From Lolium rigidum (taxonomy: Eukaryota; Streptophyta; Magnoliopsida; Poales; Poaceae), in NCBI RefSeq assembly GCF_022539505.1, contig NC_061512.1:256572510-256636509 (forward strand): 64,000 nt of DNA, given 5' to 3'. A program made the translations under genes and the position numbers. Each line of letters opens with the position of its first letter. Position 1 is the first letter of the stretch. Under the pieces are notes generated by a model that saw nothing but the letters and a program-made list of their open reading frames with translations, searched no databases and had not been told where the DNA came from. Of the stretch, positions 33,965-44,502 are shown in pieces.

Positions 33965-35148
33965 ATGGACAAGGAGAATGCCAATCCCATCGTCCACGGC
34001 GCCGTCGGCTCCAAGCGCGACGCCTCCCTCTTCGACGCCGTCCCCTAAACGGACGTCGCCGCCGTCCCCTCAACGAACGTCGCCGCCGCCTCCGCCGGTG
34101 CATCGGAGGCTGCTGCCGCCGGTCGCGGTCAGATCCCGCCGGGATGGGACCCCTACGAGCCGGTGCCGTACGTCCCGCCCCCAAACCGCTACGACACCTC
34201 CATAGAGGACCCATGGAACGAGGTAACTACGGTTTGCTTCCTTTTTTGTTCCCCATTCCTTTTTGAACCCTATTTGTGCTGCTGTAGATGGATCTGTGGA
34301 TGGATGAGTATTGGGCTAATATTTGCGCCGATTTTATTCCATTTTGCTTTGATCCCTCCTTGATTTCGTTCAAGATTTGGGTTTCGGCCGTTCGGTTAAT
34401 TTATGCAAGTAATGGGATCTCAATCAGTTAATTTATGCAAGTAATCATAGGATCTCAATCAGTTATTTTATGCACGAATCAAAAGATATCAACCGTTTAA
34501 TTTTGCAAATAATCTGGAATGTGTTCAAGTTCAGATCTGGAATCTGTTTCTTTGCCTATGATGAATCGGTGGGCACAGATTTTTACAGGGGAGGGTTCAG
34601 CGAACCATTTCTGTGTACAAATCTGTTGTGCATGAGCTTTGGTTCGCTTACACCGTCCCCGTAGACATATAATCGTGTCCACTCTAACCGAGGCTGCCTC
34701 TGTTTTTCCTAACTTTGTTATCATGCACGTTTGCAACTCATTCACTAATAAATTCCCGTTTGATATGGATTAGCTGTCTGGCAGCGACGTCGGCAGCGAC
34801 GACGAGCACCATGACGTCAAGACTCGCCAGGTGTTGCGGAGGCTGCAGGTCGGCCAGTATGTCTCCTACCTCGACGTTGCCAAGGGTGTCTACAGGTGCC
34901 CCTTCTGCACTAGGAGGCTCGGCGGCACTGACTTCAACTGCGTCCTCACGCATGCCGAGAACATCGGCCACACCAACCCCAAGGTCGGCGCGTCGGTGAA
35001 CCCCAACTCCTTCCGCGCCAAGCACTTGGCGCTCGGCATGCACCTCCGCAGCATCCAGCGGGTGGAGATCTCCGGCAGGCGCATGCCTCCGCTCAAGCCC
35101 AAGGCTCTCAAGGGGAGCAACAAGTGGAGGCAGAGGCAGATGGGGTAG
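33965..35148 (+). pseudogene. zf-XS domain gene copy carried by a Mutator-like element (two exons, premature stop)
   Basis: Exon 1, 33965-34222, ends CAACGAG before GTAACT. Exon 2, 34774-35148, follows TGGATTAG. The junction is in phase 0 and gives 210 codons plus TAG. Codon 28 (34046-34048) is TAA, so only a 27-residue peptide would be read from the first ATG; the rest is open. Exon 2 encodes a zf-XS-like zinc finger: YRCPFC, then a histidine in LTHAENIGH, and the final AKHLALGMHL typical of this domain. In known plant proteins (SGS3 and the FDM/IDN2 group) zf-XS accompanies XS and coiled-coil domains in small-RNA pathways. Here neither is present; a basic tail (KGSNKWRQRQ) follows. A TTTATAG box near 33839 and a CT-rich leader precede the ATG. 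This is a captured copy, probably non-functional unless a downstream ATG such as 34831 is used. Confidence 0.75.
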
Positions 35149-37787
35149 GCGGAGTCCTGGACGTGTGCTGCTGCTGCCTCCTCCATTTTGTTGTTGGGAT
35201 CCCTTTGTTGTTAGCTAGGGATCCCTCGTTGTTATGTTGTTAGTATGATGGTGCTGTATTGCTGTGAAGAACCTCGAACCCTACTATGTTTGGCTGCTGA
35301 ATGCAGCTTATTATCTATATTATCTATCCCTATTCTACTATATGACCTTGTGAATTTATCGTACATTCCCCGTAGATTTGCTTCTAGATTTAACTACATA
35401 CATATGGACCGGATGGAGTACTAGATTGGGCTCCCTACTAGATTTGCTGCCATATTGGGAAAACAACCAGGGCCAAAAGGCACAAATAATAATTGAAGAA
35501 AGACAGAAATGCAAGCTTCTCTAGATTTGATACTAATTATGTGAAAAAGGCAGAGAGAAGGAGGCGGAAAAGGTACTCTTAAAAGGGAAATGCCAATGGC
35601 CGAGAGAGACAAAACCCAGCTCCTCGCTCACGTGCAACCAAACGCTATCTCGTCCCTGTCCCACGCGGTCCCTTTCTACCAGCCCCACGCGACGCGGGCC
35701 CACACGACGCGGCCCCACACGTCAGAACGGAGCGGTGAACTTAACGGGAATCCTGCCGTCTGAGCTGCCTTCTGCGGGTTTCAAACAAGGACTGGGGAAA
35801 AGTGAAGAAAAACTAAGGGGCTGGGGAAAACTGAGCACAACTAAGGAACCGAGGGAACGAAAATAGAAATCCCTAAATCATAAGTATGGTAGTGTTAAAT
35901 TGCATGAGGTACTCTACCTCATTTAAATCATTTTCCCAAATGATGATTATGAATGGTTGACCTTGGTCAACATGGGTTCATACATTACTTATTTGAGGAA
36001 CTTAAATCTTAACAAGATTCAGTGAGAGGAAATTATTTCCTCAAGAAACTAAATAGGGATCCTAATTCAATATTTGTAATGAGAGGAAATTATTTTTTCT
36101 TAAGAAGAAAACAAAGTCAACCAACATGATAGCAATGTGGTGATGATAGAATAGTTTGTGTGAACCCATTTGTGTGCTTAGTATAGCTCTTAAACCTTGT
36201 TTGGTGATTGTTACCTCGTATCCGTTTTTAGACGCTAGTACCGAGGAGTACCAGGAGGAGGAGGTCTACTTCCAGGAAGAGGAAGACCACTTTGATCAGT
36301 ACACCAACCAAGGCAAACTCATATTCTTGCCGGTGCAAAGCTCTTTGAGCAAGGCAACATTAATTTTACCTTATGTGCAATGATCCTATGCCAAGTTTTT
36401 ACATTATAAGCTTTTGCTTTTTTTATCCAAGATTACTTTTATAATTAACTTTGGTCTAAGTATAGAGTATAGCAAGAGTGTCAAACCTAGCCTAAAGGCT
36501 TATGTGTTAAGTAGCACCCCTCATGACTAGTTGCTAGTGCTAACAAATAAAATTGACTACTCTAGATGGGAACTTGTGATTTTGAAATGAACATGAAAAC
36601 CTTGGAATGATGAGTCATTCTATTGAAAGATCTTTGAAGGTGAATATGAATTGAATGGTATGGTGAATTTTGACAAAAACTGATGTTGGGTTTGGATGTG
36701 ATACCTTTCCAATTATTTAGTACCCCCACAATACCTGATTATGGATAGGGCTTAACTGGAAGTTTATGCATCTTAGTATGAGTTCCCTCTGAACAAGCAT
36801 CATAGGGGTTATGCCGAGGCTGCCTTCGTTGAAAGTGAAATGATGTGAACTGAGGTGAATTGTCCGGCCCAAGCCCTGTGCAGTTCCCAGGCTGACGGTT
36901 TGTCTTCATTGGGAGACCAAGCTCATGGGGAGAGGTGCCTATACTAGGGTATGTAAGGGAAAGTTATGGTTGATGATCCGCGTACTGAGTTACGATGATT
37001 CAGAGTTACCCCTGACGGATGTAATCAAAGGTTGTGGCACAAGTGTGCAACCTCTGCAGAGTGTAAATCTATTCGAATAGCCGTGTCCACGGTTACGGAC
37101 AGTTCGAAAGGCCATACTGTTTCCGGTGTCAGATGTTTTCTTGAACAGAGAGGGTGAATTGAATGGTGACTTGACTTGAATCACAACTGAGTTGTGGGAA
37201 TGACACTAATGTTTCCCACTTGAGTTAGTTAGCATATGAAGAGTCTTTTATGAAATGATTGTGAACTAAAATTGGCTTTATGCAAATAAAACTAGAGCTT
37301 AGCACCCCCTTACTAAAATTGATAGGTACTTACATTAGTATTAGTTTGCGAGTACTTTAAAGTACTCACGGCTGTGTCCCTGAGTATTCCAATGGCCAGA
37401 CTATGAAGATGAACAGCAGTACCAAGGTGACAACCGGCAGGACGCCTACGACAACTAGGAATCTTCTGACGTCAAGCGTTGGCCTGTGGATTTGATAGTC
37501 CACTTCTATTACGCTTCCGCTATGTAATGTGTTCGTTGATCATTAGATCACCTATTTATGTAATATTTGATCAGGTGATCTAAGTTTGTAAGACGATTAT
37601 GGGTTGTAATGAATGATGATTTATGATATCAACTATTATGTCTCGCAACAACAATCTTCCTGGGATTGCGATGTATGGCATGATAGGCATCTGGACTTAA
37701 AAATCCGGGTGTTGACACTTTCCCAATCTTGACGATTCGTCGAGATAATAGCTATTATTCTTTTAAGTTACCTATTATTTGAAGTTA

Positions 37788-37863
37788 GCCGCCACGGTGA
37801 AATTGGTAGACACGCTGCTCTTAGCAGTGCTCAAGCATCTCGGTTCGAATCCGAGTGGCGGCA
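37788..37863 (+). pseudogene. Plastid-type trnL-UAG, defective (76 nt), part of a nuclear plastid insertion
   Basis: The acceptor stem GCCGCCA pairs perfectly with TGGCGGC, and the D-arm (TGAAATTGGTAGACAC) and T-arm (CTCGGTTCGAATCCGAG) are intact. The anticodon stem CTGCT/AGCAG encloses only CTT. The plastid gene has a seven-base loop containing UAG, so four bases are missing and the anticodon is gone. It cannot serve as a leucine tRNA. The preceding AT-rich text (37723-37787) is plausible plastid spacer DNA. Confidence 0.8.
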
Positions 37864-37974
37864 GGCCTTCCTTTACTAATTTAACTAGATGATACGCGCG
37901 CGTTGCGCTGGGATAGATTTATAGAAATTGTTTGTGCTACAAATAGCATGTACGGTACAACACCAGTAATGATG
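37864..37974. other. Strip between the trnL pseudogene and duplication copy 2
   Basis: Unrecognised. It contains GCGCGCGTTGCGC, a short near-palindrome, at about 37896-37908. Confidence 0.35.
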
Positions 37975-38270
37975 ATTATATGATAATGATGATATTTCTT
38001 TTTTGAACTTCATGATGATATTTTTAGTATCGTGTTATTTTTGCATAGCATTTCCCACTCAGGTGGGCTATGTCTTAACAATTAGCTGTAATATCATATC
38101 CTTGATAGTGAGTGCCTCAAAATCATGTGTAGAGTTAGTGGTCATGGCACGTGAGTGATCTTTTATTTTTACAATTTCATACGGGAGGGTTATTCATTTA
38201 AAACAATCTTTTAACGGGAATCAAACGGGTTAGAATCTTCAGATTTTTTTTTTCTTTAGAAAGAAGGCTC
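37975..38270 (+). repeat. Direct duplication, copy 2 (about 290 bp)
   Basis: See copy 1 (28112-28402). Copy 2 runs on into CTACCCCTATAAGCACC without a visible break, so it probably sits in the original flanking context. Confidence 0.88.
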
Positions 38271-39110
38271 CTACCCCTATAAGCACCTCTGGAAGACTAA
38301 CTGGCGGATTGGATCTTGAAATTGACGAAATCACCACATGCGCCTCGCTGTCAACAGGAACGTCGTCTCCCACTGAATGAATATTCCGCCTTTATAAGAC
38401 ACGCAGATGTCAAACCTTGGGTTTGAAATCTCTGGGTACAACAACCCTCCTAACCACCCAACCTCATGTTGGTTCTCCTCGAAGAGGTTGTTTTATAATA
38501 AGTCAAAGCTAATTTCTTTTTCATATGTTTAGTTGCACGTTAGAACAACTTCATAACTAATAGGGTTTTCCTCTGTTTGTACAACCGTTTAAATTCATAC
38601 TACATCTTAAAATATTTATTTAAATTTTAAATATGATATTGTGGGGAATTAAATGTGCTTCTAGTGCAGCACATAAACTAAATTGCATGTTAGCATTAGC
38701 ATACTCTTATTATGAAATATATTAACATAGCAAGAACATGAAACAACATCATAATGATGTGAAACAACACTAAAATAATTCATGCAAGAAAAACTGGTTG
38801 GGGGCGTACGGACATTTGATATTTCGTCCAAGTAAATTGGAGATCTAAATATGTTATTATCCCTTACACCACCAACGTGACATATTTTTGTCGTACAAAC
38901 AGAAAAAAAAAATGTGACAGACTATTAAGTAAACAAATTATCATGTATATATATATATTTTTACGCCAACTAAACCAAATGAAAGAAAATTACTTTTAAA
39001 TACACAGAACATTGCTTTTACAGGGATGTTTTATAGATCCTGCGAGAACAAAGAGAAAAACGAAACGAAAACAATAGGGCAATTATTCCCCTAAATCCTG
39101 ACCCAGTAGA
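38271..39110. other. Repeat-like intergenic DNA
   Basis: The block 38271-38500 (CACCTCTGGAAGACTAA, CGTCGTCTCCCACTGAATG, GGGTTTGAAATCTC) resembles a dispersed cereal repeat of unknown class. The rest is AT-rich, with a short TA run at 38949-38960. No gene was seen. Confidence 0.35.
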
Positions 39111-40620
39111 TCATCTTGCACTAAGTGGAAATCTAAAAACAGGTGTAAACTTCTCCTCTTCCAAGACACATCGGTTCTGGGCTTTCACATATGCCAATTA
39201 ATGCACAAACTGGCCGAAATCTGTGCATTTTGATGACTGGCACTTTTTTAGCGATATCCACCACCAAGCAAATATAATTTGAGTTGCTTGCAATGGAAAC
39301 AATCTGAGGATAAGAGAACCCAAATAGCTGCCAAACTGATTTCGGAAAGAGGCACCCAATACCATGTGCGCATCAGATCCTAACACCTGATAACAAAAGT
39401 AGCAACGGGCATGATAAGGCCATGAACCTGTTTTCATCTTTCAGAAGTCCATAAGACAATACAGAGACATCCACGTGAAGAATCTACTTCAGATTCAGCA
39501 GTAATGCGCCAAAATTTAGAAAGACCAAGAGAATGATTTCCCACCAAATACCGAGCTTCATATACACTCTTTGCTGAGTAAACGCCATCCGCATAGAGAT
39601 TACAGGAGAAAGATTTGTGATTGTCAAGCAAAAGGACTGAATATTTTCCCATAGTGATAGAAAGTAACTTATTTAACTAAACTTCAATAGAAATCCTATC
39701 AAGTACTGGAGAACAGATGAGTCGATCAAATAATCTCTGGAATACTGGTTTCTCTAGCTTCATAAAACACCGTTTACTTCAATTGCTTATGACATAAATA
39801 GCACCATACAAATTCAGATCAAAAGGATCAATATAGAGTGGTTTCTCCAGCTTCATAAAACACCGATTACTTCAATTGCTTATGAGACAAAGAGCACCAT
39901 ACAAATTCAGATCAAAAGGATCAATATAGCTAGAGTGTCGTTAACCCTTTGCAAATAGAATAGCTGAACTTTGAGTCAACAAATAGCCTTCATCGGGCAC
40001 TCAACAGATCAACCTATGAAATTTCTAATACTACAAAAGAAAACAGCAGAAGCAATGTCCCTTTTCACGGCGGCATTGCCCAAGATGAACATTCCATGAG
40101 AGAAATTCCAATATATCTAATTAATTCAGGGGAATTTGAGATTACATGGTAACAAAATACATGCTACCAGCAAGATAACGAAAATAGAAGATGGACATGT
40201 TCATCTAATTAAAATTAAGTTAACAGATGAGAAATTGTGTGTACCAATGAATGGAGGAACTGCTGGACACCATCCGTAGGCAGTAAACCAGATTATTAAA
40301 TTGCCGCTTCCTCTTAGATTCAGCGATCAGGACGCATAAGCCCTTAGATCCAAACAGATCAGGCGGGCTTGAGGGAGCAGCACCCAATCGAATTAGGCCG
40401 AGAAACGAAAGGTCGAACAGCTATGGAGCTAGTACGCAACTTGTCAGATTGATAAACATATGTTTGGGGATTGAAAAATAGAGAGTGATTAAAATCGAGT
40501 GAATCGAGAGCAGGATGCTACCAGCGTGGAGATAGGTGCCGGAGGTGGCGACATGAGCAGGCTTGCGTGCTTGATGCCAATGGCAACCCGGGTAGGTTTT
40601 ATCATGGAGGCGATGGCTCC
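39111..40620 (-). other. Unrecognised minus-strand gene-like region
   Basis: Two short open stretches, 39434-39652 (72 codons) and 39198-39437 (79 codons), follow one another in different frames. Both contain several C, W and H residues (GCLCIVLWTSE; YHARCYFCYQVLG). Further upstream on the same strand is a potential first exon ending at a GTAGCA donor near 40521. I recognise no domain and could not build a consistent gene model. It may be a decayed gene. Confidence 0.25.
39746..39930. repeat. Tandem duplication, two 93-bp units
   Basis: TGGTTTCTC(T/C)AGCTTCATAAA through AAAAGGATCAATATAG occurs at 39746 and again at 39839, with few differences. Confidence 0.85.
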
Positions 40621-40629
40621 TCAGTTCGC

Positions 40630-40794
40630 TCGAGAAGTTTCTACTGGATGCGCTTTCATGACCGTTTATGGCAAGGAGACGGTACGTCGTGCCGACGGAG
40701 GAGTTAATGTCTTCTTTTGGAAGGATCACTGGATCAACGGCAGATCAGCGGAACAGATTGCCCCCTTGGTGTTCTCGACAGTGTCCACGAGAAA
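40630..40794 (+). pseudogene. LINE ORF2 fragment, upstream part
   Basis: The frame includes FWKDHWINGRSAEQIAPLVF, a conserved stretch between the RT domain and zf-RVT of plant LINEs. It breaks at 40794 where a Mutator-like element begins, and resumes at about 44945 (RKNSRLVAEAL). The 5' limit is not certain. Confidence 0.7.
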
Positions 40795-41035
40795 ATTAGT
40801 CCCACTTCTTGTAAAATGGAATATAGTAGTCCCACAACTTGTCTTTGTCGTGCAAAACTGGTCCAAACAACCGAGAAGCGGACACGTGGCAACGTTCATT
40901 TTGCACAAATGCCCCTGCATATTTACCTCTAACACATGCGGCCATCGTGGTGCAACCTCATACGGTCCCGCCTGTCAGTGGATGAAGAAACACATAAAAT
41001 AGGTTGTGCACTGAGGATTCGAACTCACGAGCTTA

Positions 41036-43276
41036 GGGCATCTCCAACCGGGCGACCCATCCCGCGCCCGCGCGTCCGAATGGGTCGAAACGGACAAAAA
41101 CGCGGCCCAGCGCGCGGACCCATCCCTAAAACGGATGGCCGCGGCGTCCGGGACGACCCAAACCCGGCCCAAATCTTGGCCGGGTTTGCGTGGCCGCGGA
41201 CGCGAAAGGCTGGTCGCTCGCGTCCTCCCCTTGTCCGCCCCGGCCCGCCCGTCCGCCACCCAAAACACAAGGCCGCCGCACACATCTCCCCACCCGCTCC
41301 GCCGCCACCCACGGACCGGCGATTTGGGAGCGCGTCGACGCCGGCCATCGTCGTCGAGACGCCGGCAAGCGGGCGGAAGCATAGGTCGAGGTCCCGCGCT
41401 GGTTTCGCCGCGTCGTAGCAGAGTCGGAGGACGCCGGCGCCGGCGTTGTTGTCCTCTCACCGTCGCGACACCTCCCGCCGTTCGCAGCTGCGCCGTTTCC
41501 GCCGGAGGTGAGCCCTCCTGCACCGTGTTTCCAGACCGCAAGTCGGCTGAGACGGCCATGGCTGCAGGTCCCTAGAGAAGCATTTGGATCGCCTCCGCCT
41601 GCGAGGTGTTCGTTCAAAAGCTCGAACTAATATGTGTCCCTTTTCAGATCATGGTGGACAGCGACGACGAGTACTACTTCAAGAACTTCATCGACACGTC
41701 GTCGAAGAGGAGTCCGACGACGAATTTTTCACGGATGCTGCGGTGCTCATCCACGAGCACATTGTCTCGCAGATCCCCGTGTTCCGGGGTCCTTGCCGGG
41801 GCGCGCGGCCGCCTTGGACCGCAAAAGAGAACGCGGCCACGACCAGCTCTACAACGACTACTTCCAACCCAATCCATTGTTCGTGCCGCACTTGTTTCGC
41901 CGTCGTTTTCGGATGAACAGGCCGCTGTTCCGCCGGATAATGGATGGCGTCAAGATCTACGACGACTACTTCGTGCGAAAGTGGATGCACTTGGCAAGGT
42001 AGGCCTCTCTTCGTACAGAAATGCACGGCAGCGATTAGGATGCTCGCATATGGCGTTGCCGGTGATTTCGTAGATGAGTACACGCGCATGAGTGAGTCAA
42101 CCGGCCTGGAATCGATGTACAGGTTCTGCAGAGCGGTGATCGGTTCGTTCGGAGAACAGTACCTCCGGCAACCAAATGCAGAGGACACAGCTCGTCTGTT
42201 GTCGATCAACGCTTCCAGGGGGTTTCCTGGGATGCTTGGCAGCATAGACTCGCATGCATTGGGAGTGGAAGAACTGCCCCTTTGGTTGGCAGGGGTCATA
42301 CAGTGGCCATTCTGAGGGGTGCACAGTCATTCTTGAAGCTGTTGCTTCCCATGACACATGGATTTGGCACTCATTCTTCGGAATGGCTGGCTCGCACAAT
42401 GACATCAATGTGCTGCAGCGCTCTCCGGTGTTTGATAGGCTAGCGTACGGTCAGTCCCCGATGTGGATTTTGAGATCAATGGCCACCACTACACCAAGGG
42501 GTACTACCTTGCTGATGGTATCTATCCACCTTGGGCTACACTCGTGAAGACAATCCGAAACCCCAGCTCGGAGCAGGAGGCAAGGTTTGCCAAAGAGCAG
42601 GAGGCAGCCCGGAAAGATGTCGAGCGGGCGTTTGGCATCCTCCAAGCTCGTTGGGCTATCGTCGGACACCCCGCCGCAGCCCGGGATGTGCAAACTCTGT
42701 GGGAGGTGATGACCGCTTGTGTAATCATGCATAACATGATTGTTGAGGTAGAGCGGGATGATTCACTCTTTGATAATGACTGGGACGGCCAAGGAGAGTT
42801 GGTTACTCCTCAACGTGCTCCGGCATCATTCCAGGACATTCTTCATGCGCACCATGAAATTCGAGATCTAGCTGTACACAACCAGCTTCAGGCTGATTTG
42901 GTCGAGCACATGTGGCAGCATGTAGGCAACAATGCTGCAAACAACAATGATGAAGGAGATCCTTAAGCCTAGAGCATTTTGTATCGTTTCTTCATTTTAT
43001 TTGAATAATACTTTATCCTTTATTACATGGACTATGTAATGTGTAATACATTTAGAGCATTTCAACTATTTTATATATTTTTTCTATAATTTATTTTGCG
43101 TTTTTCTAGTGAATTTACAAGAAAAACATACCATGGGGCGCCGCGACCCAAATCTGGCGCGTTGGGCGCAGCGCGCGACCCAAACGGACGCGCGGACGCG
43201 GGGCACCGTCCGCGCGTCCGCTCGGGCACGCAAACGGCCCAGCGCGTCCGTTTGGGTCGCCCGGTTGGAGATGCCC
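41036..43276 (+). mobile_element. PIF/Harbinger DNA transposon (2241 bp), complete ends
   Basis: A 24-bp perfect terminal inverted repeat starts GGGCATCTCCAACC at 41036 and is mirrored at 43253-43276. The 3-bp duplication TTA is present at 41033-41035 and 43277-43279. The interior carries a decayed DDE transposase. Subterminal regions are rich in GCGCGTCCG-type repeats on both sides. It lies within the left arm of the Mutator-like element. Confidence 0.95.
41651..42966 (+). pseudogene. PIF/Harbinger transposase pseudogene (DDE_Tnp_4 type)
   Basis: The likely start is ATG at 41651 (VDSDDEYYFKNFIDTSS). Recognisable blocks follow: FRRRFRMNRPLFRRIMDG (about 41905), AAIRMLAYGVAGDFVDEY (about 42031), the first catalytic D in GMLGSID (42240), WKNCPFGW (42265), the second D in SHNDINVL (42400), and E within RKDVERAFGILQARW (about 42615). 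The end is the stop at 42964-42966. Pieces lie in all three frames in turn, needing at least six frameshifts, so no transposase is made. Several shifts fall at CTG sites, for example GACTCGCATGC near 42249 and TCCCCGATG near 42456, which may be consensus errors. A second Harbinger gene (Myb-like) is not seen. Confidence 0.9.
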
Positions 43277-43683
43277 TTAGGTCAGGAGCTAAATGCGTAA
43301 GCCACTTGAGAAAGGAGTTATTTTTGTTCGATATTGCAACGCCCTTGTATTGTCTCCTAAAACATTGTTCATACTTTGTTGCCGTGTTCCTCATACATAT
43401 ATACTCCATTTTCAGTTGAAGAACACCATTCCCACGACTAGAAACAGCAACTACCCATCTACAGAGGAACTTCGAGGGAAGAGTTCAATGAGAAACCCAC
43501 TAATTCCATTTTCAGTTGCTGTTCAAATATCCCTCTAGTTTCCAGAACGTGAAGATTTTCAACTTCATCATGTAATCAAATGGCATAAGCAAACCTGCAT
43601 CGTCTCAATCTACCATTCTTACTTTTTATCCTAAATAGCAAACTTCTAAGAAGTGCAGCATGATAACCACAATATATCATGTA

Positions 43684-43761
43684 CTCCTTCCATCTCGAAA
43701 TATATGTTAGATACATTCAAATTTAGCCAAATTTACGATATCTATTTCGAGACAAAAGGAG
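43684..43761. mobile_element. Stowaway MITE (78 bp)
   Basis: CTCCTTCCATCTCGAAATA and its inverted partner TATTTCGAGACAAAAGGAG form the ends. TA is duplicated at 43682-43683 and 43762-43763. It is non-coding and sits inside the Mutator-like element. Confidence 0.85.
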
Positions 43762-43961
43762 TACTAATACTATCAATGCGCTAAAATAGCGCACGCGCTA
43801 ATGTTTTTGCCCCGCATGCAGAGCGCGCGGTACAAAACGGCGCGCGCAACGTGTCCTCAACTACCGCTGAAAAGTCCCTCCCGCCACGCGCCTCCCTTTC
43901 GCCTGCCACACGCCACTTCCCCTTCCACGCGCCCCACCGCCGCCGAGACCGCGCCGCTACC

Positions 43962-44502
43962 ATGGCCCCCGGCGCAACTGCTCCAGTTTCATGGGCGTGC
44001 GCGCCCGCTCGAGCGGCACGTTCTACGTGAAGATCTGCGCCCGCGGCGCTCGCCTCACCCTCTTCGCCACCGTGGAGCAGGCGGCGCGCGCCTACGACGT
44101 GGTGGAATCGCGCCTCTCGGGCGCACCCGCCAGCAGCTCAATTTCAAGGACCGCGAGTCACTCGCGTAGGCGGAGTTCTTGATCGGCTTCGACAGCTTTG
44201 TCACCGCCGAGCAGCGCCGCCACCGCCAGCCGATTCAGCGCGACCTCGCAATTGCGTAGGCGGATGAACGTGACATGGAGGCATGGGCCGCTGCCTTCCC
44301 GCATGATGTCCTCGACCAGCGCACCTTCTAGGAGCAGAAGAAGGCAAAGCGCAGGGTGGAGAAGGAGGCCATTCGTGCGGGCAAGCCGTTCATCGAGGCG
44401 CAGGAAGCCGGCCCGACGGCCATCAACGGAAACAATGAATGTTGGGCGGATTTGGTTTTGACTGAGCCGTCGGAGTCGGACTTCGACTTCTCCAATTTTT
44501 AG
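43962..44502 (+). pseudogene. AP2/ERF-domain pseudogene carried by the Mutator-like element
   Basis: From 43991 the frame reads MGVRARSSGTFYVKICARG and continues with AARAYDVVESRLSG, which is the AP2 DNA-binding fold pattern (GVR-R, E/K-I, G-R-L-LGTF, AARAYD). Key features are partly lost: the usual WVAEIR-type strand is altered. A one-base offset separates ATG 43962 from the AP2 frame. Stop codons and shifts follow (first near 44168). A charged C-terminal part (AEQRRHRQ, EKEAIRAGKPF) ends ESDFDFSNF at 44502. Intact relatives of this AP2-plus-charged-tail gene type occur in cereal transposons (from memory). No product is expected here. Confidence 0.75.

Larger units (their letters stand above)
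30984..35873. mobile_element. Mutator-like element (4890 bp) with 9-bp target duplication, carrying a zf-XS gene copy
   Basis: TAAATCATA is duplicated exactly at 30975-30983 and 35874-35882, the 9-bp size diagnostic of Mutator elements. The termini are inverted repeats of at least 80 bp: the left starts GGGCTTTCTATTTTCG, the right inverted starts GGGATTTCTATTTTCG, and both contain CTTAGTTGTGCTCAGTTTTC. No MURA-type transposase is visible. The interior has minisatellites (32605-32870), two 150-bp direct repeats and a spliced gene copy (33965-35148). It is therefore a non-autonomous, gene-carrying (Pack-MULE-like) element. Confidence 0.9.
28567..37717 (+). mobile_element. Solo LTR of a large LTR retrotransposon (4.25 kb without the nested element)
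   Basis: It begins TGTAACATCCC and ends GGGTGTTGACA, and is flanked by CTTTC at 28562-28566 and 37718-37722. Without the nested Mutator-like element (30984-35873 plus one 9-bp duplication) the unit is about 4.25 kb. It has no second copy, primer site or coding domain, so a solo LTR fits better than a complete element. A TATA box at 30014-30021 precedes a pyrimidine-rich leader, as in an LTR promoter. Past the nested element, a short glutamate-rich stretch (EEYQEEEVYFQEEEDHF at about 36240) matches text common in long cereal LTRs. Orientation follows the TATA box. Confidence 0.85.

Noticed and set aside
28567..37717. A complete 9.15-kb LTR retrotransposon
   Set aside because: Its terminal sequences are the two ends of one LTR, there is no primer site or pol, and 4.9 kb of it is a separate Mutator-like element with its own target duplication.
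37788..37863. A functional tRNA-Leu gene
   Set aside because: The anticodon loop has only three bases and no UAG.
41126..41617. Long minus-strand frames within the Harbinger element
   Set aside because: GC-rich subterminal DNA gives open frames on both strands; the transposase motifs are on the + strand downstream.
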